Shown here one piece after another: positions 37,926-48,000 of a stretch of DNA of 64,000 nucleotides; the stretch's first letter is position 1, and each line of letters starts with the position of its first letter. Source of the DNA: Paenibacillus taihuensis (lineage in GTDB: Bacteria > Bacillota > Bacilli > Paenibacillales > Paenibacillaceae); contig NZ_QTTN01000017.1 of the NCBI RefSeq assembly GCF_003386535.1, positions 1-64,000 of the forward strand, given 5' to 3'. The translations under genes and the position numbers were made by a program. Below the pieces are notes generated by a model, which saw only the letters and a program-made list of their open reading frames with translations, ran no database searches and was not told the origin of the DNA.

Positions 37926-39301
37926 CAATCCTCGCCTCCTTGCCCCGTGAACTTGCTTAAATACATGCAGTGCTCGAGGATGTGATTGACCGACTCCCGT
38001 CCTTGCGCACGGAGCTGAGGATGGCTGAATATCGAACGGCCCGGCTTCGCATTGGCTTCGAACATCCACACCTCGCCGTCCTTGTCGATTCCGATATCAA
38101 GGCCGAGCTCGCCAAGGGTGTGCGGAAAGTTGCGCTCGATTGCTTCCGAAAGCTTCACGGAAACCTCCTTCGCTTTCGTCAGCATCTCGTCGGCGCGCTC
38201 TCCGAATGCCCGGCCAAGCGCTTGCTCAGGCGTAAGCAGCTGACCACCGTTCTTGATATGCGTCGTTACGCTGCCGCGGCCAGCTTTCTTCGCGCCGATG
38301 CCGACCGGCACCCATTGGTTGCTGCCGTTCTTATGCATATGAAAGCGGAAGTCGATCGGGCAGCCGTCGATTTCGATCAGCCGCACGCCTTGCTGGCTCA
38401 CGTATCGACCCAGTCCGCTGCCATGTCTCGTTTCCAGCATGCGCATCAGGCTGTTGAAGTTCGTAAAGCGCAGCAGGACATTGGTGCCGCCTCGGCGGTA
38501 ACGGGCGAAGTAACCGCGCTTCGGATGATACGTCAGCCGATAGATGCCGATGCCGAGGCTGCCTGCTGTCGGCTTGAAGTAGATGAACTGATGGTTCTCG
38601 AGCATCTCTTTTATTTTTTCCGATCGAGGGTTCGTAACGGACTCCGGCAAGTGCTCCAGTGCCTCTACGTCCTTGTCGAGCAGCTTATACACGTCGGATT
38701 TGTTGAAGAAGCTCCAGTTAAAGAACGGAACGCCTTTGCGGATGAACCGTTCCCGCAAGGACATGATCGTGGACGTCGTCTCGGCAATACGGCTAGGCAG
38801 CCGGTTGTAGACGACATCGGGAAGCGGAACGACCTTGCGGTACCAGCCGCCGGTACTGTTCAGGAAGTAACCGTTGATGGTGCCTTGATTCCAGTTCACG
38901 TCCCGCGGTGTGAAGGCGAAGAAGTATGCCTTGCGTTCTCCCATCCGAAGCAGCTGGCGAATATAACCGGAGCGGGAGCCGAAAGGCGACTCGCTGGACC
39001 TGCCGCCGTCCGTCAGGACGCCGATGAGCGGACCAAGCTGAATCTCATTTTCTTCTCCTTGGATATAGGAGATGCTGCCTGCTTTCGGCACGCGGATCGA
39101 TTGGCGGACGCCTGCGGACAGATAGAGATGATGCCCTTGGCGCTCAATCGTTTTGACCGATGCGGTTATACTTTCATGACCAAGCTTTAATTGGATCGTC
39201 TTCTTGCCGGCAAGCTTCAGCGATTTAAGGAGTGAGCCCGACACATAGACGATACGCTCGCTAGATGGTGAGAAGTGTACATGACAAGATGTCAAACTCA
39301 T
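37925..39301 (-). CDS. ATP-grasp protein with N-terminal extra domain, YheC/YheD family (paralogue 3)
   Basis: A 458-aa protein. Residues 1-90 are a beta-rich domain (VYVSGSLLKSLKL, IRVPKAGSISYI) absent from paralogues 1, 2 and 4. A LGPLIGVLTDGG strand then opens the ATP-grasp part. YFKPTAGSLGIGIYRL is near residue 240, QQGVRLIEIDGCPIDFR follows, and MFEANAKPGRS is near 425. It overlaps the upstream gene by 4 bp and the downstream gene by 1 bp. Confidence 0.88.
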   Translation of the reverse strand: MSLTSCHVHFSPSSERIVYVSGSLLKSLKLAGKKTIQLKLGHESITASVKTIERQGHHLYLSAGVRQSIRVPKAGSISYIQGEENEIQLGPLIGVLTDGGRSSESPFGSRSGYIRQLLRMGERKAYFFAFTPRDVNWNQGTINGYFLNSTGGWYRKVVPLPDVVYNRLPSRIAETTSTIMSLRERFIRKGVPFFNWSFFNKSDVYKLLDKDVEALEHLPESVTNPRSEKIKEMLENHQFIYFKPTAGSLGIGIYRLTYHPKRGYFARYRRGGTNVLLRFTNFNSLMRMLETRHGSGLGRYVSQQGVRLIEIDGCPIDFRFHMHKNGSNQWVPVGIGAKKAGRGSVTTHIKNGGQLLTPEQALGRAFGERADEMLTKAKEVSVKLSEAIERNFPHTLGELGLDIGIDKDGEVWMFEANAKPGRSIFSHPQLRAQGRESVNHILEHCMYLSKFTGQGGED

Positions 39302-40488
39302 GGATGAACCTCCTGGATGTATCTCCCTTGATTTCGGTTTGATTGGAATACCGGTTTCTGTCTGGCTGCGACATGCAGCGCATATTGAAGCGGCCTTAGG
39401 ACTGCAGTTTCATATGTGCGCTCATTATCCTCAAAAGATTGGCGGCCCGGCCTGCTGTTTGCTTCCAGCAGCCATATCCGGCCGTCCTGCTCAATGCCGA
39501 AGTCGATTCCGAGTTCGGCAAGCCGTCCGAAATGCTGCTCCAGCACTTCGGCTGCGCATTCGCTGATGCGGCGGATGAGCTGCAGCATGCGTGCCGCGGC
39601 TTCTTCGCCGAAGCGCCCCGCGAGTGCGTCTTCGGCATTTGCGGCCGTTCCTCCGCCGTGCAAATTCGAGGTAACGCTTCCGCTCTCGCCCGTGCGGACA
39701 GCCGCGCCGGTGAAGGTCCATCTTCCGAAGCCGTCCTTCTGCACAAGCGAGCGAACGTCGAAGGGGCAGCCGTCTTCGTCAATCAGCTTAAGGCACGGCT
39801 GAATGACGTAAGGCGCTCCCGCAGTGAACCTTCCAATCCAGCTGCTAGCGCTGCGCAAGCCGGTGAACGCATGTGAAAGAGGACGGTTCCTTCGGTCTCT
39901 GCCATCGATCTGCCAGCCGTCTCCCGCCCGTATTAGTCGAAATGCACCTCTGCCCTGCGCGCCGGCAGAAGGTTTCATGAAGATGCCGTCCGCATGCTGG
40001 CTCGCAGCAAGCTCGAGGCTGTGCGTGCCGGAGTAGCCGATCGAACGCGGCACATGCGGCGCTATCTTGGCATTGCCGCTCAGCACGCTGTACACGTACA
40101 GTTTGCCGGGCAGCGAGCCGTTCAGAAGCGTATACGGCTTTAATCGTTTGAGCTCATTCAGTGCTTCTATCGTCAGTGCATAGTGATCGGATGACTTAGG
40201 CAGCGCCCGATCATAGACAAGGTCGGGAAGCGGGAATGATCCCGCTTGCCATTCGCCGCCCCGCAGCTGATAGCCGCGAAGCAGCCGGTTCGCTGCATAG
40301 GGGACGCTGGTGGCGCAGAAGAAGTAAACGAGCAGACCGAGCGAATGCGAAAGACTGCTCAGCAGACGGCAGAAAGAGTCCTCCGGCAATGTGGAAGGCG
40401 ACTTGCTCTCGCCTTGACCGGAAGCGGACTTCGGACGAATTTCACTGATCAGTACGCCAAGGACTGGGGATTGTTCAGAGATAGCCAT
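39298..40488 (-). CDS. ATP-grasp protein, YheC/YheD family (paralogue 4)
   Basis: A 396-aa paralogue, with SPVLGVLISEI at the N-terminus, FMKPSAGAQGRGAFRL near residue 170, IQPCLKLIDEDGCPFDVRSL, and the metal motif LLEANSRPGRQ near 345. It lacks the extra N-terminal domain. A GAGGTAGCG stretch precedes the ATG. It overlaps the next gene by 4 bp and follows paralogue 5 by 21 bp. Confidence 0.87.
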   Translation of the reverse strand: MAISEQSPVLGVLISEIRPKSASGQGESKSPSTLPEDSFCRLLSSLSHSLGLLVYFFCATSVPYAANRLLRGYQLRGGEWQAGSFPLPDLVYDRALPKSSDHYALTIEALNELKRLKPYTLLNGSLPGKLYVYSVLSGNAKIAPHVPRSIGYSGTHSLELAASQHADGIFMKPSAGAQGRGAFRLIRAGDGWQIDGRDRRNRPLSHAFTGLRSASSWIGRFTAGAPYVIQPCLKLIDEDGCPFDVRSLVQKDGFGRWTFTGAAVRTGESGSVTSNLHGGGTAANAEDALAGRFGEEAAARMLQLIRRISECAAEVLEQHFGRLAELGIDFGIEQDGRIWLLEANSRPGRQSFEDNERTYETAVLRPLQYALHVAARQKPVFQSNRNQGRYIQEVHP

Positions 40489-40509
40489 GCGGACGCTACC
40501 TCCTTTTCG

Positions 40510-41871
40510 TTAAAATTCGGCAAGATGCCGGGCATAGCGAATCATGTTGCGGACGGATGGACGGATTTTGTTATCCTGCAGCGGAGTATTGTCGTTCTTG
40601 GACGGTTTCGAGTTCACTTCAAGCAGCCAGACCCGGCCGCTCGAATCCAGCGCGAGATCGATGCCGAGCTCACCGAAATGAGCAGGGATGTGCGTATCGA
40701 TTCCTTTCGCGATTTCAAGCGCGGCGCGCGTCAGCTTCGCGGGTGCGTCGCTGCTGCCCGAGAGATTCGACTTCGCGACCGCTTCCCGAACGGTGCTGAG
40801 CGTTCCGCCTCTGGCCAGGTTGGATACGAAATGATTGCTTCCGGCTGTACGTGCGACGATTGAAGTAAGCATCCATTTGCCCGTTTCATTCTTTTGCACG
40901 AGCGCTCGGAAATCAACCGGCCGCCCCATAATATCGATCAAATGCAGCCCCTGCTGGATCTGGTAACGCACCGTCTTCATTTTGCCGTTGATGGAAGCGT
41001 ACAGTTTGGCGATTCCGTTAAAATGCTGCCTTCGCGTTCCCAACGTTGTAGCATACTGCGCAGAGTACGAATCGGTGTCGATTCTGGAGATACGAATGAT
41101 GCCTTTGCCTAGACTGCCGCGCACCGGCTTGAGAAAGACGGTGTTGTACTTGCTGCACATCGACTTCAGCATCGGCAGGCTGCGCAGCACATGTGACTCC
41201 GGCAAATACCTGGTCAGGGAGGCGTCCTTCATCAGCGCTTCGAACACTTCGGATTTATCGAGAAACTTCTCGTTGAACACCGTGCTGCCATGCCGCAGCT
41301 TCACTTCTTTGATAAACTGCTGCACATTCGGGCGATTCTCCAGCTTGCGGCTCGTTAACCGGTTGTTGACGACATCGGGAACGGGCATCATCACTTTCCG
41401 CCAGCCATCGGAGTAGACCCATCCCTCGACGTTATTGAAGTTATCTGTCACGTGATCAGGTGTGAAGAAATAAACATGCGCGCCTTGTGCGGCGCAGGCA
41501 TCGACGAGCTCCTTGCAGAACATCGTGATGGAGCCGAACGGCCGATCTCTTGTTTCGGGATCGTCGCGGCTGATCAGCACCCCGATGAGCGGGCCGAGCG
41601 CGAGCGTGGATGTATCGTAGCTATAGCGGATGCGAAGCGACGAACTCGAGAACAAGCCCATCTTTCTTGCCAGGCTTTGGCCGATGCGCATGCCGTCGAA
41701 GCGTTCGACCGGCACCACTTTGACATAATGGCGAAGCGCTCCAAACTTCAGGATGACCGGCTGTCCTTGCGGTATTTTCCACTGTCTTAAATAAGCATCG
41801 CCGAGCATTATGGCATCATCAGGCAAGATGCCTGGGCTGATGACCTGAACGGCGACTTTGGATTTCAGCAT
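40510..41871 (-). CDS. ATP-grasp protein with N-terminal extra domain, YheC/YheD family (paralogue 5)
   Basis: First gene of the operon, 453 aa. The N-terminal domain (about residues 1-95, KVAVQVISPGILPDD) is followed by LGPLIGVLISRDD, FLKPVRGSLGKGIIRI near residue 230, QQGLHLIDIMGRPVDFRAL, and LLEVNSKPSKN near 420. The ATG at 41871, 8 bp after AAGGAG, is preferred; the open frame to 41937 encodes an implausible Cys/Ser-rich leader. Confidence 0.88.
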   Translation of the reverse strand: MLKSKVAVQVISPGILPDDAIMLGDAYLRQWKIPQGQPVILKFGALRHYVKVVPVERFDGMRIGQSLARKMGLFSSSSLRIRYSYDTSTLALGPLIGVLISRDDPETRDRPFGSITMFCKELVDACAAQGAHVYFFTPDHVTDNFNNVEGWVYSDGWRKVMMPVPDVVNNRLTSRKLENRPNVQQFIKEVKLRHGSTVFNEKFLDKSEVFEALMKDASLTRYLPESHVLRSLPMLKSMCSKYNTVFLKPVRGSLGKGIIRISRIDTDSYSAQYATTLGTRRQHFNGIAKLYASINGKMKTVRYQIQQGLHLIDIMGRPVDFRALVQKNETGKWMLTSIVARTAGSNHFVSNLARGGTLSTVREAVAKSNLSGSSDAPAKLTRAALEIAKGIDTHIPAHFGELGIDLALDSSGRVWLLEVNSKPSKNDNTPLQDNKIRPSVRNMIRYARHLAEF

Positions 41872-41947
41872 CGACGAAGCTCCTTCCAGGCTGGAGGATG
41901 ACGAGGTGCAGCTTCTCGGTCTTAAACAGTTACACACGAATTAATTC

Positions 41948-41978
41948 ATCATATGAGGACAGATATACCTTGGTGATT
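41948..41978 (-). promoter_or_regulatory. Possible mother-cell (sigma-K/sigma-E-like) promoter of the ATP-grasp operon
   Basis: On the minus strand CATATGAT (plus 41948-41955) resembles the CATANNNT -10 of sigma-K/E, with an AC dinucleotide about 17 bp upstream, as in sigma-K promoters. The match is short and could be chance. Confidence 0.25.
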
Positions 41979-42049
41979 GGCGGACAGCGTCGACACTATG
42001 AAAAATAGGCATTTGACATGCGTTTTTTCTGAAAACTTGACCTGCTTTC

Positions 42050-42058
42050 TGCTACAAT
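42050..42058 (+). promoter_or_regulatory. Extended -10 promoter of ytoI
   Basis: TGCTACAAT fits TGnTATAAT with one mismatch, about 37 bp before the start codon. The -35 region is weak (TGAAAA). Confidence 0.45.
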
Positions 42059-42094
42059 AAGACATATCGATAACAAGACAAGGAGTGACCGTCC

Positions 42095-43438
42095 GTGGCA
42101 TCCGGAGTGAATGGACTAGAAGCGCTAACGAAACACGAGCGTCTTATGCAATATATCCAGCAGCTCGAAATCGGTACCAAATTATCGGTGCGCACGATGG
42201 CGGAGGAGCTCGAAGTGAGCGAAGGCACCGCGTACAAGGCGATCAAGGAGGCGGAAGCAGCCGGGCTTGTCAGCACGAAGGAACGGATCGGCACGGTCCG
42301 CATTCAGCGCCGCAACCGGGAGACGCTAGATCGGCTGACATTCGGCGAGGTCGTCGAGATCGTGCAGGGCGAGCTGTTCGGCGGTAGAGCGGGACTTGAT
42401 AATACGCTGCATAAATTCGTCATCGGCGCGATGGAGCTCGATGCGATGGTACGGTATATCGACGCAGGCAGCCTGCTCATCGTCGGTAACCGGGAAGGGG
42501 CACACCGATGCGCGCTCGAGCAAGGCGCGGGCGTGTTGATTACGGGCGGCTTCGGCACAAGCGAAGTGATCAAGAAGCTTGCAGATGAGAAGGGACTTCC
42601 GATCCTGTCATCCAAGTACGACACATTTACTGTCGCTTCGATGATTAACCGGGCGATGTTCGACAGGCTCATTCGTCAGAAGATTATGCTCGTCGAAGAC
42701 ATCGTCACTTACAGCCGTTCGGTTGAGACGATGCGACTTGGCGAGACGAAGAGCGACTATATGCTGCTCGCGGCACGCGTCGGCGGCACGCGGTTCCCCG
42801 TACTGGATGACCGGGGCCGAATTGTCGGCATGATGACAGCGAAGGATGCTGAGGGCGCGCTGGATACGCAGCTCGTAGACAAGCTGATGACGCGCAGTCC
42901 GATTACGGCGGCGCCGAATATTCCAATTGCGTCCGCTGCGCATACGATGGCGGCCGAAGGAATCGATCTGCTGCCGATCGTCGATAAGAACCGTAAGCTG
43001 CTCGCGGCGCTTAGCCGTACGGAAGTGCTGGAAGCGATGCGCTATGCCGGCAAGCAGAAGGAGTCCGGCGAGACGTTCGATGAATTGATTGGCGCGGGAT
43101 TCGTGAAGAAAGAGACGGAGCAGAGTGATTGGCTCTACGAAGGGCGCATTACGCCGCAAATGTCAGGGACATTCGGGACCATTTCTGAAGGGGTGCTGGT
43201 GACCTTAATGACGCAGGCAGCTCGAGGGCTTATTCGGGAGATGGGGAAGCGGGATTACATCATTGAGAGCATGACGACGTATTTCGTAAGGCCGATTCAG
43301 CTGGAAAGCGAAGTCGTCATTGAGCCGAGCCTGCTGGAGATGAGCCGCAAGAGCGCCAAGCTCGAAATCGAGCTGAAGGACCCAAGCGGCCTCGCTGCCA
43401 AAGCGATGCTGACGGCGACATTGATCGATCCGTATTAA
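42095..43438 (+). CDS. ytoI: YtoI: HTH, DRTGG, CBS and hotdog domain protein
   Basis: A 447-aa cytoplasmic regulator-like protein. A winged HTH comes first (about residues 10-70, LSVRTMAEELEVSEGTAYKAI), then a DRTGG domain (about 75-185), two CBS motifs (about 195-310; VLDDRGRIVGMMTAKD) and a C-terminal hotdog fold (about 330-445). This order is that of YtoI, whose ligand is unknown. Start: GTG after AAGGAGTG. It is convergent with ytpI, overlapping it by 4 bp, a Bacillales-conserved pairing. Confidence 0.93.
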   Translation: MASGVNGLEALTKHERLMQYIQQLEIGTKLSVRTMAEELEVSEGTAYKAIKEAEAAGLVSTKERIGTVRIQRRNRETLDRLTFGEVVEIVQGELFGGRAGLDNTLHKFVIGAMELDAMVRYIDAGSLLIVGNREGAHRCALEQGAGVLITGGFGTSEVIKKLADEKGLPILSSKYDTFTVASMINRAMFDRLIRQKIMLVEDIVTYSRSVETMRLGETKSDYMLLAARVGGTRFPVLDDRGRIVGMMTAKDAEGALDTQLVDKLMTRSPITAAPNIPIASAAHTMAAEGIDLLPIVDKNRKLLAALSRTEVLEAMRYAGKQKESGETFDELIGAGFVKKETEQSDWLYEGRITPQMSGTFGTISEGVLVTLMTQAARGLIREMGKRDYIIESMTTYFVRPIQLESEVVIEPSLLEMSRKSAKLEIELKDPSGLAAKAMLTATLIDPY

Positions 43439-43731
43439 CCTTTCATCGAGCGGTAGATGCTGTTGTTGCGCAGCCCCGCGAACAGGTTGAACAGGCCGAG
43501 TACGATAAACAGCGCGCCGATAATGACTTTGATCGTCGATCCGTTATAAGCGAGCATGACGAACAGGGCGATGAAGATGAGCATAATGCCCATGCACATA
43601 TTCATGCGTGAGGCATAGATGCCCTTTTGCCGCGTATCGGTCGAACGGCGCGCTTTAAAGCTGTAAAATACCGAGAATAGCGATGCGCCGATAATCACAA
43701 TGACGATCAGCCAGTGTAGTGTGGATACCAT
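43435..43731 (-). CDS. ytpI: YtpI family membrane protein
   Basis: A 98-aa protein with three hydrophobic segments (about residues 4-22, 42-60, 66-84) and a short cytoplasmic tail; it matches YtpI in size, position and pattern. The ATG at 43731 lies 13 bp from AAAGGAG, a long spacing. The open frame continues to 43791 without a better start. Function unknown. Confidence 0.85.
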   Translation of the reverse strand: MVSTLHWLIVIVIIGASLFSVFYSFKARRSTDTRQKGIYASRMNMCMGIMLIFIALFVMLAYNGSTIKVIIGALFIVLGLFNLFAGLRNNSIYRSMKG

Positions 43732-43838
43732 GACGTTGAAGCAGCTCCTTTGTGTGCTGTACAGCTTGACTATGTAGTCCCATTGTAGCATGAATTGCTG
43801 TTCCAGCGAAAATAAGGCTGCCTGCCCGTCTGTGTCGA

Positions 43839-44351
43839 TTATGTGATCGGCCTGTCATACAGCGCTGCCTTGAACCATACCTGCAGCACATTATCGACGA
43901 CGAGCATCGTCCGGATCTCGACGCTGAACTCTTTGCCGTTATCGAGCAAATAGATTTTGTTATCCAGCAGCTCCCTGCCAAGCTCGCCGTTCGCGTTAAT
44001 CTTGTAGATGCTCGTACCGATAAACACGCTTAAATCTTTCCTCAGCTTGTCCTTCAGGGCCAGCTTCGTCTGCTCGTCCGACGGACCGGGCTTGTCACCT
44101 TCCTTATTATCCAACAAGATCGGCTGTACGGTCTTAATGACCGTATGCTGATCTTTAAATTTATTCAGCTTCTCGATCCGATCCTCGTATTCAATCAGCT
44201 TATCCTCAAGCTCCGTATTCGTATCTCGCAAAGCGTTAAAACTCATAAAAAAGACTGCATGGTAGGCCATCGCGCCTAGTATTGCGCCTAGCACGACGAA
44301 GGCGCATGCCTGCATCAGCATCGTATACCTTTCGAAGGGCGGAACTCGCAT
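43839..44351 (-). CDS. ytrI: Sporulation membrane protein YtrI
   Basis: A 170-aa protein: a short N-terminus (RVPPFERYTMLMQ), one membrane helix (about residues 13-37), a coiled coil (about 40-70, NTELEDKLIEYEDRIEKLNK) and an extracytoplasmic C-terminal beta domain. It matches YtrI, needed for efficient sporulation in Bacillus. It lies 3 bp after ytrH and is co-transcribed. Confidence 0.9.
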   Translation of the reverse strand: MRVPPFERYTMLMQACAFVVLGAILGAMAYHAVFFMSFNALRDTNTELEDKLIEYEDRIEKLNKFKDQHTVIKTVQPILLDNKEGDKPGPSDEQTKLALKDKLRKDLSVFIGTSIYKINANGELGRELLDNKIYLLDNGKEFSVEIRTMLVVDNVLQVWFKAALYDRPIT

Positions 44352-44354
44352 CGG

Positions 44355-44690
44355 TCAGACCGCCCCTCTGCACAGCCAGCGAATCAGCTCGGTTCCCATA
44401 TGCGCGCCGAGAAAGGCGCAGAGGATGTAGAAGATTTGGAGCACAACCGGCGATAGATGCCCTTGAATCATATTGCTCTCAATGACGCGCATCGGGTCGA
44501 TCGTGCCGCCGACTGCGGCGACAAGCGCCCAAATTTTGAGCCGCGATGCCGTATCCAGCATGATGTCTGCAGGAGCTGTAAGCACGAACACCGAGCCGAT
44601 CCCGGCCAGCATTGAGCCGCCGAATACGACGCCAAAGGCGATGAAGAAGTCGATCGTTGCTTTCGATAAGAAGGAGTCCATCTTGTCCAT
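44355..44690 (-). CDS. ytrH: Sporulation membrane protein YtrH
   Basis: A 111-aa membrane protein with three helices and the YtrH features FGVVFGGSMLAGIGS, a VGGTIDPMRVIES loop and GAHMGTELIRWL at the C-terminus. The ATG at 44690 follows AAGGG closely; ATG 44681 is the alternative. A sigma-E-like promoter lies about 60 bp upstream, consistent with mother-cell expression. Confidence 0.92.
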   Translation of the reverse strand: MDKMDSFLSKATIDFFIAFGVVFGGSMLAGIGSVFVLTAPADIMLDTASRLKIWALVAAVGGTIDPMRVIESNMIQGHLSPVVLQIFYILCAFLGAHMGTELIRWLCRGAV

Positions 44691-44749
44691 TACACCCTTC
44701 CCGTGGAATGAGAGGGTACGGGCGCCCTAGCGGCTCGTCCCTCTAGTCC

Positions 44750-44779
44750 ATTCTATGGGCGAGCAAGGCGTCAATATGA
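44750..44779 (-). promoter_or_regulatory. Sigma-E-type promoter of ytrHI
   Basis: On the minus strand TCATATT (plus 44773-44779) and CATAGAAT (plus 44750-44757) with a 15-bp spacer match the sigma-E -35 and -10 patterns well. Confidence 0.55.
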
Positions 44780-44823
44780 TAAACTAGTATAAAATGATGC
44801 GAGCCAAGCAAGCGGGTATGAGT

Positions 44824-45012
44824 CTATAGTGGAAAAATCCAGTGAAGAACGGTGTTTCAAGTGGAATTGGCGAGCTATAGTGGATAAATCCACTCAACTC
44901 GCTTCAAAAATAGTGATTTTGGCTGTTTTGACTAAAAATGAGTGGAAAAATCCAATGTAGACGTCGGAAAAGGCTGATATCGGGCTAAATGAATGGATTT
45001 ATCCATTATAGC
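44824..45012. repeat. Array C: four TGG-AWWWWT-CCA palindromes before dnaE
   Basis: Copies lie at about 44824-44845, 44876-44897, 44938-44959 and 44991-45012. Each has a core TGG, six A/T bases (AAAAAT, ATAAAT, ATTTAT) and CCA; the flanks CTATAG, GAG or GAA pair imperfectly. Spacing is 52, 62 and 53 bp. The last copy ends 37 bp before the dnaE start. Together with the ytrH promoter the array fills the 359-bp gap; no gene is seen there. It is related to Array A. Confidence 0.78.
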
Positions 45013-45049
45013 TAGCAGGATGCTACTAGTAAGAAAGAAGGAACGAACA

Positions 45050-48000
45050 ATGAGCGGCGAACGCGATTTTGTCCATTTGCACGTGCACAGCGAATTCAGC
45101 CTGCTCGACGGGGCTGCTCGGATTAAAGACTTGGTTGACCAGGCTTCTGGACTTGGGATGAAGGCGCTCGCCCTTACGGATCACGGCGTCTTGTACGGCG
45201 CAGTGCCATTCTATAAAGCTTGTATCGCGAAAGGCATTAAGCCGATTATCGGCTGCGAGGTTTATCTGACGACGGGCTCGCGCTTCGACAAGGGTGCGCG
45301 CAAGGATAACCCGATCTATCATTTGATACTGCTCGCGAAGAACGAGACAGGCTATCGGAACCTGATGAAGCTGAGCTCGATCGGCCATTTGGAAGGGTTC
45401 CATTACAAGCCGCGGATCGATTTTGAAGTGCTGTCCGAATTCTCCGAAGGGCTCATCTGCCTCAGTTCCTGCTTGGGCAGTGAGATTGCTCAGCATCTTC
45501 TTCATGACCGCTACGAGCATGCGCTGAAATCTGCGGAGAGATACCGCTCGATCTTCGTCGACGATTTCTATCTCGAGCTGCAGGATCATGGGATGCTGGA
45601 GCAGAAGAAGGTGCTGCAAGCGACGCTCAGATTGGCGGAGGAGACAGGCATTCTGACGGTTGCGACGAACGACGTTCACTATTTGAAGCCGACTGATGCT
45701 GCTGTTCAAGACGTTCTGATCTGTATCGGCACCGGCAAGACAGTGGAAGACGATGATCGTCTGAAAATGATGACGGACCAGATGTACCTCAAGAGTGCGG
45801 ATGAGATGGAGCTGCAGTTCCGCCAGGCGCAGGATGCGGTTGCCCGTACGGTGGAAATTGCGGCAAAATGCCAGCTTGAGCTGACGTTCGGCCGCGCGCT
45901 GCTGCCGAAGTTTAGCCCGATTCCTGCGGGAATGAACTCGGCGGACTACTTGTCCACGCTATGCCATGAAGGTCTTGAGGCGCGATATTCGGGCGATCCG
46001 GCATGGACGACGGAAGCGGGACGCAAGGAACGAATCGAAGAACGACTCAATTATGAGCTTGGCGTTATTGAGAAAATGGGCTTTAGCGACTATTTTCTTA
46101 TCGTGTGGGACTTCATTCGCTTTGCCCATGAGCAGGGTATTCGGACAGGTCCGGGACGGGGTTCGTCTGCGGGCAGCCTTGTCGCGTACTCGCTCAACAT
46201 TACCGATGTCGATCCGATCAAATATAAGCTGCTCTTCGAGCGGTTTTTGAACCCGGAACGGATTACGATGCCGGATATCGATATTGACTTTAACGATGAG
46301 CGCCGTGACGAGGTCATCAGCTACGTGTCTGCAAAATACGGTGAAGAGCATGTGGCGCAGATCATTACGTTCGGTACAATGGCGGCAAAAGCAGCCGTAC
46401 GCGACGTTGGCCGCGCGATGGCGGTCCCGTTCGGCGAGGTGGATCGGGCGGCGAAGCTGATCCCGAACCAGCTCGGCATTACGCTTGCAGAAGCGATGCG
46501 GGTCAGCACCGAGCTTCGCGAAGCGGCAGAGCGCCAGCCGAAGACGGCGGATCTGCTGCGGATGGCGCTCAAGGTGGAAGGAATGCCGCGGCATGCTTCG
46601 ACGCATGCGGCAGGCGTTGTTATCTCCGGCGAGCCGCTCACGCATTATGTGCCGCTGCAGGCGGGAAGCGAGAAGACGGCGCTGACGCAGTATTCGATGG
46701 AACATCTTGAATCCGTCGGATTGCTCAAGATGGACTTCCTCGGTTTGCGTACGCTGTCCATTCTGGAACGCGCGCTTGACTGGGTGAAGAAGCAGCAGGG
46801 CATTACGGTTGATTTTCGCTTCATTCCTGACAATGATCCGGCGACATACGCGATGCTTACACGGGGCGAGACAACGGGTATATTCCAGCTCGAGTCCGCA
46901 GGCGTCCGGCGTGTGCTGAAGGAGCTGAAGCCGACTCAGTTCGAAGATATCGTCTCGGTCCTTGCGCTGTATCGTCCAGGTCCGATGGAGTTTATCCCGA
47001 AATATATTGCCGGTAAGCATGGCCTTACCGAAGTAGAATACCCGCATCCGTCCCTGGAGCCGATTCTTGCCGATACGTATGGCATTATCGTGTATCAGGA
47101 ACAAATTATGCAGATTGCTTCGGTGATGGCAGGCTTCTCGCTCGGCGAAGCGGATTTGCTGCGCCGTGCCGTTTCGAAGAAGAAGCGCGAGGTGCTCGAT
47201 GAGCAGCGCGCTCACTTCGTAGAAGGCAGCTTGCGTCAAGGCTACGCCGAGAAGGATGCGCATGCCGTTTATGATATGATCGTTCGTTTCGCGGACTATG
47301 GCTTCCCGCGCGCCCATGCTGCGGCGTATGGTGTACTTGCATTCCAGACCGCTTGGTTGAAGGCGAATCATCCTGTGCCGTTCATGGCTTCCATGCTCGC
47401 CTCGGTTACAGGCAGCCAGCGGAAAACGGCGGAGTACGTGGATGAATGCCGACGGATGGGCATCGATGTGCTCCCACCGGATGTCAACGAGAGCAATGTG
47501 ACGTTCACGCCGGTGAACGGCGCGGTTCGATTCGGCCTTGCGGCAATCAAGAACGTTGGCACGCAGGCAATTGAATCGCTCATGAAGGAGCGGGCTGACC
47601 GTCCTTTCGAGAGCTTGCTTGATCTATGCCGCCGCGCTGACCTGCGCGTTGTGAACAAGCGGGTGCTGGAGTCGCTTATTCAGGCAGGCGCATGCGATTC
47701 GCGATGGGGACACCGCGCGCAGCTTGTCGCGGTGCTGGATGAGACCGTGGAGGCCGCGCTCAAGTGGCGGAAGGAGCGCGAGGAGCTGCAGATCGAACTG
47801 TTCGGCTTCGATGAAGTGCAGAACTGGGATGTGGAGATGCCGGAAGTGCCGGCGTATACGACCGGCCAGATGCTGTCTCTGGAGCGCGAGCTGCTCGGCA
47901 TGTACTTGTCCGGGCATCCGCTTGACGCGCATGAGGCGGAGCTTGGAGAATTGCCGCTAGACCGTCTCGTGGATTTGACGGAGGTGCCGGACGGGTATTT

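Noticed and set aside
41872-41937. N-terminal extension of ATP-grasp paralogue 5
   Set aside because: The Cys/Ser-rich leader has no ribosome site, while AAGGAG lies 8 bp before the ATG at 41871.
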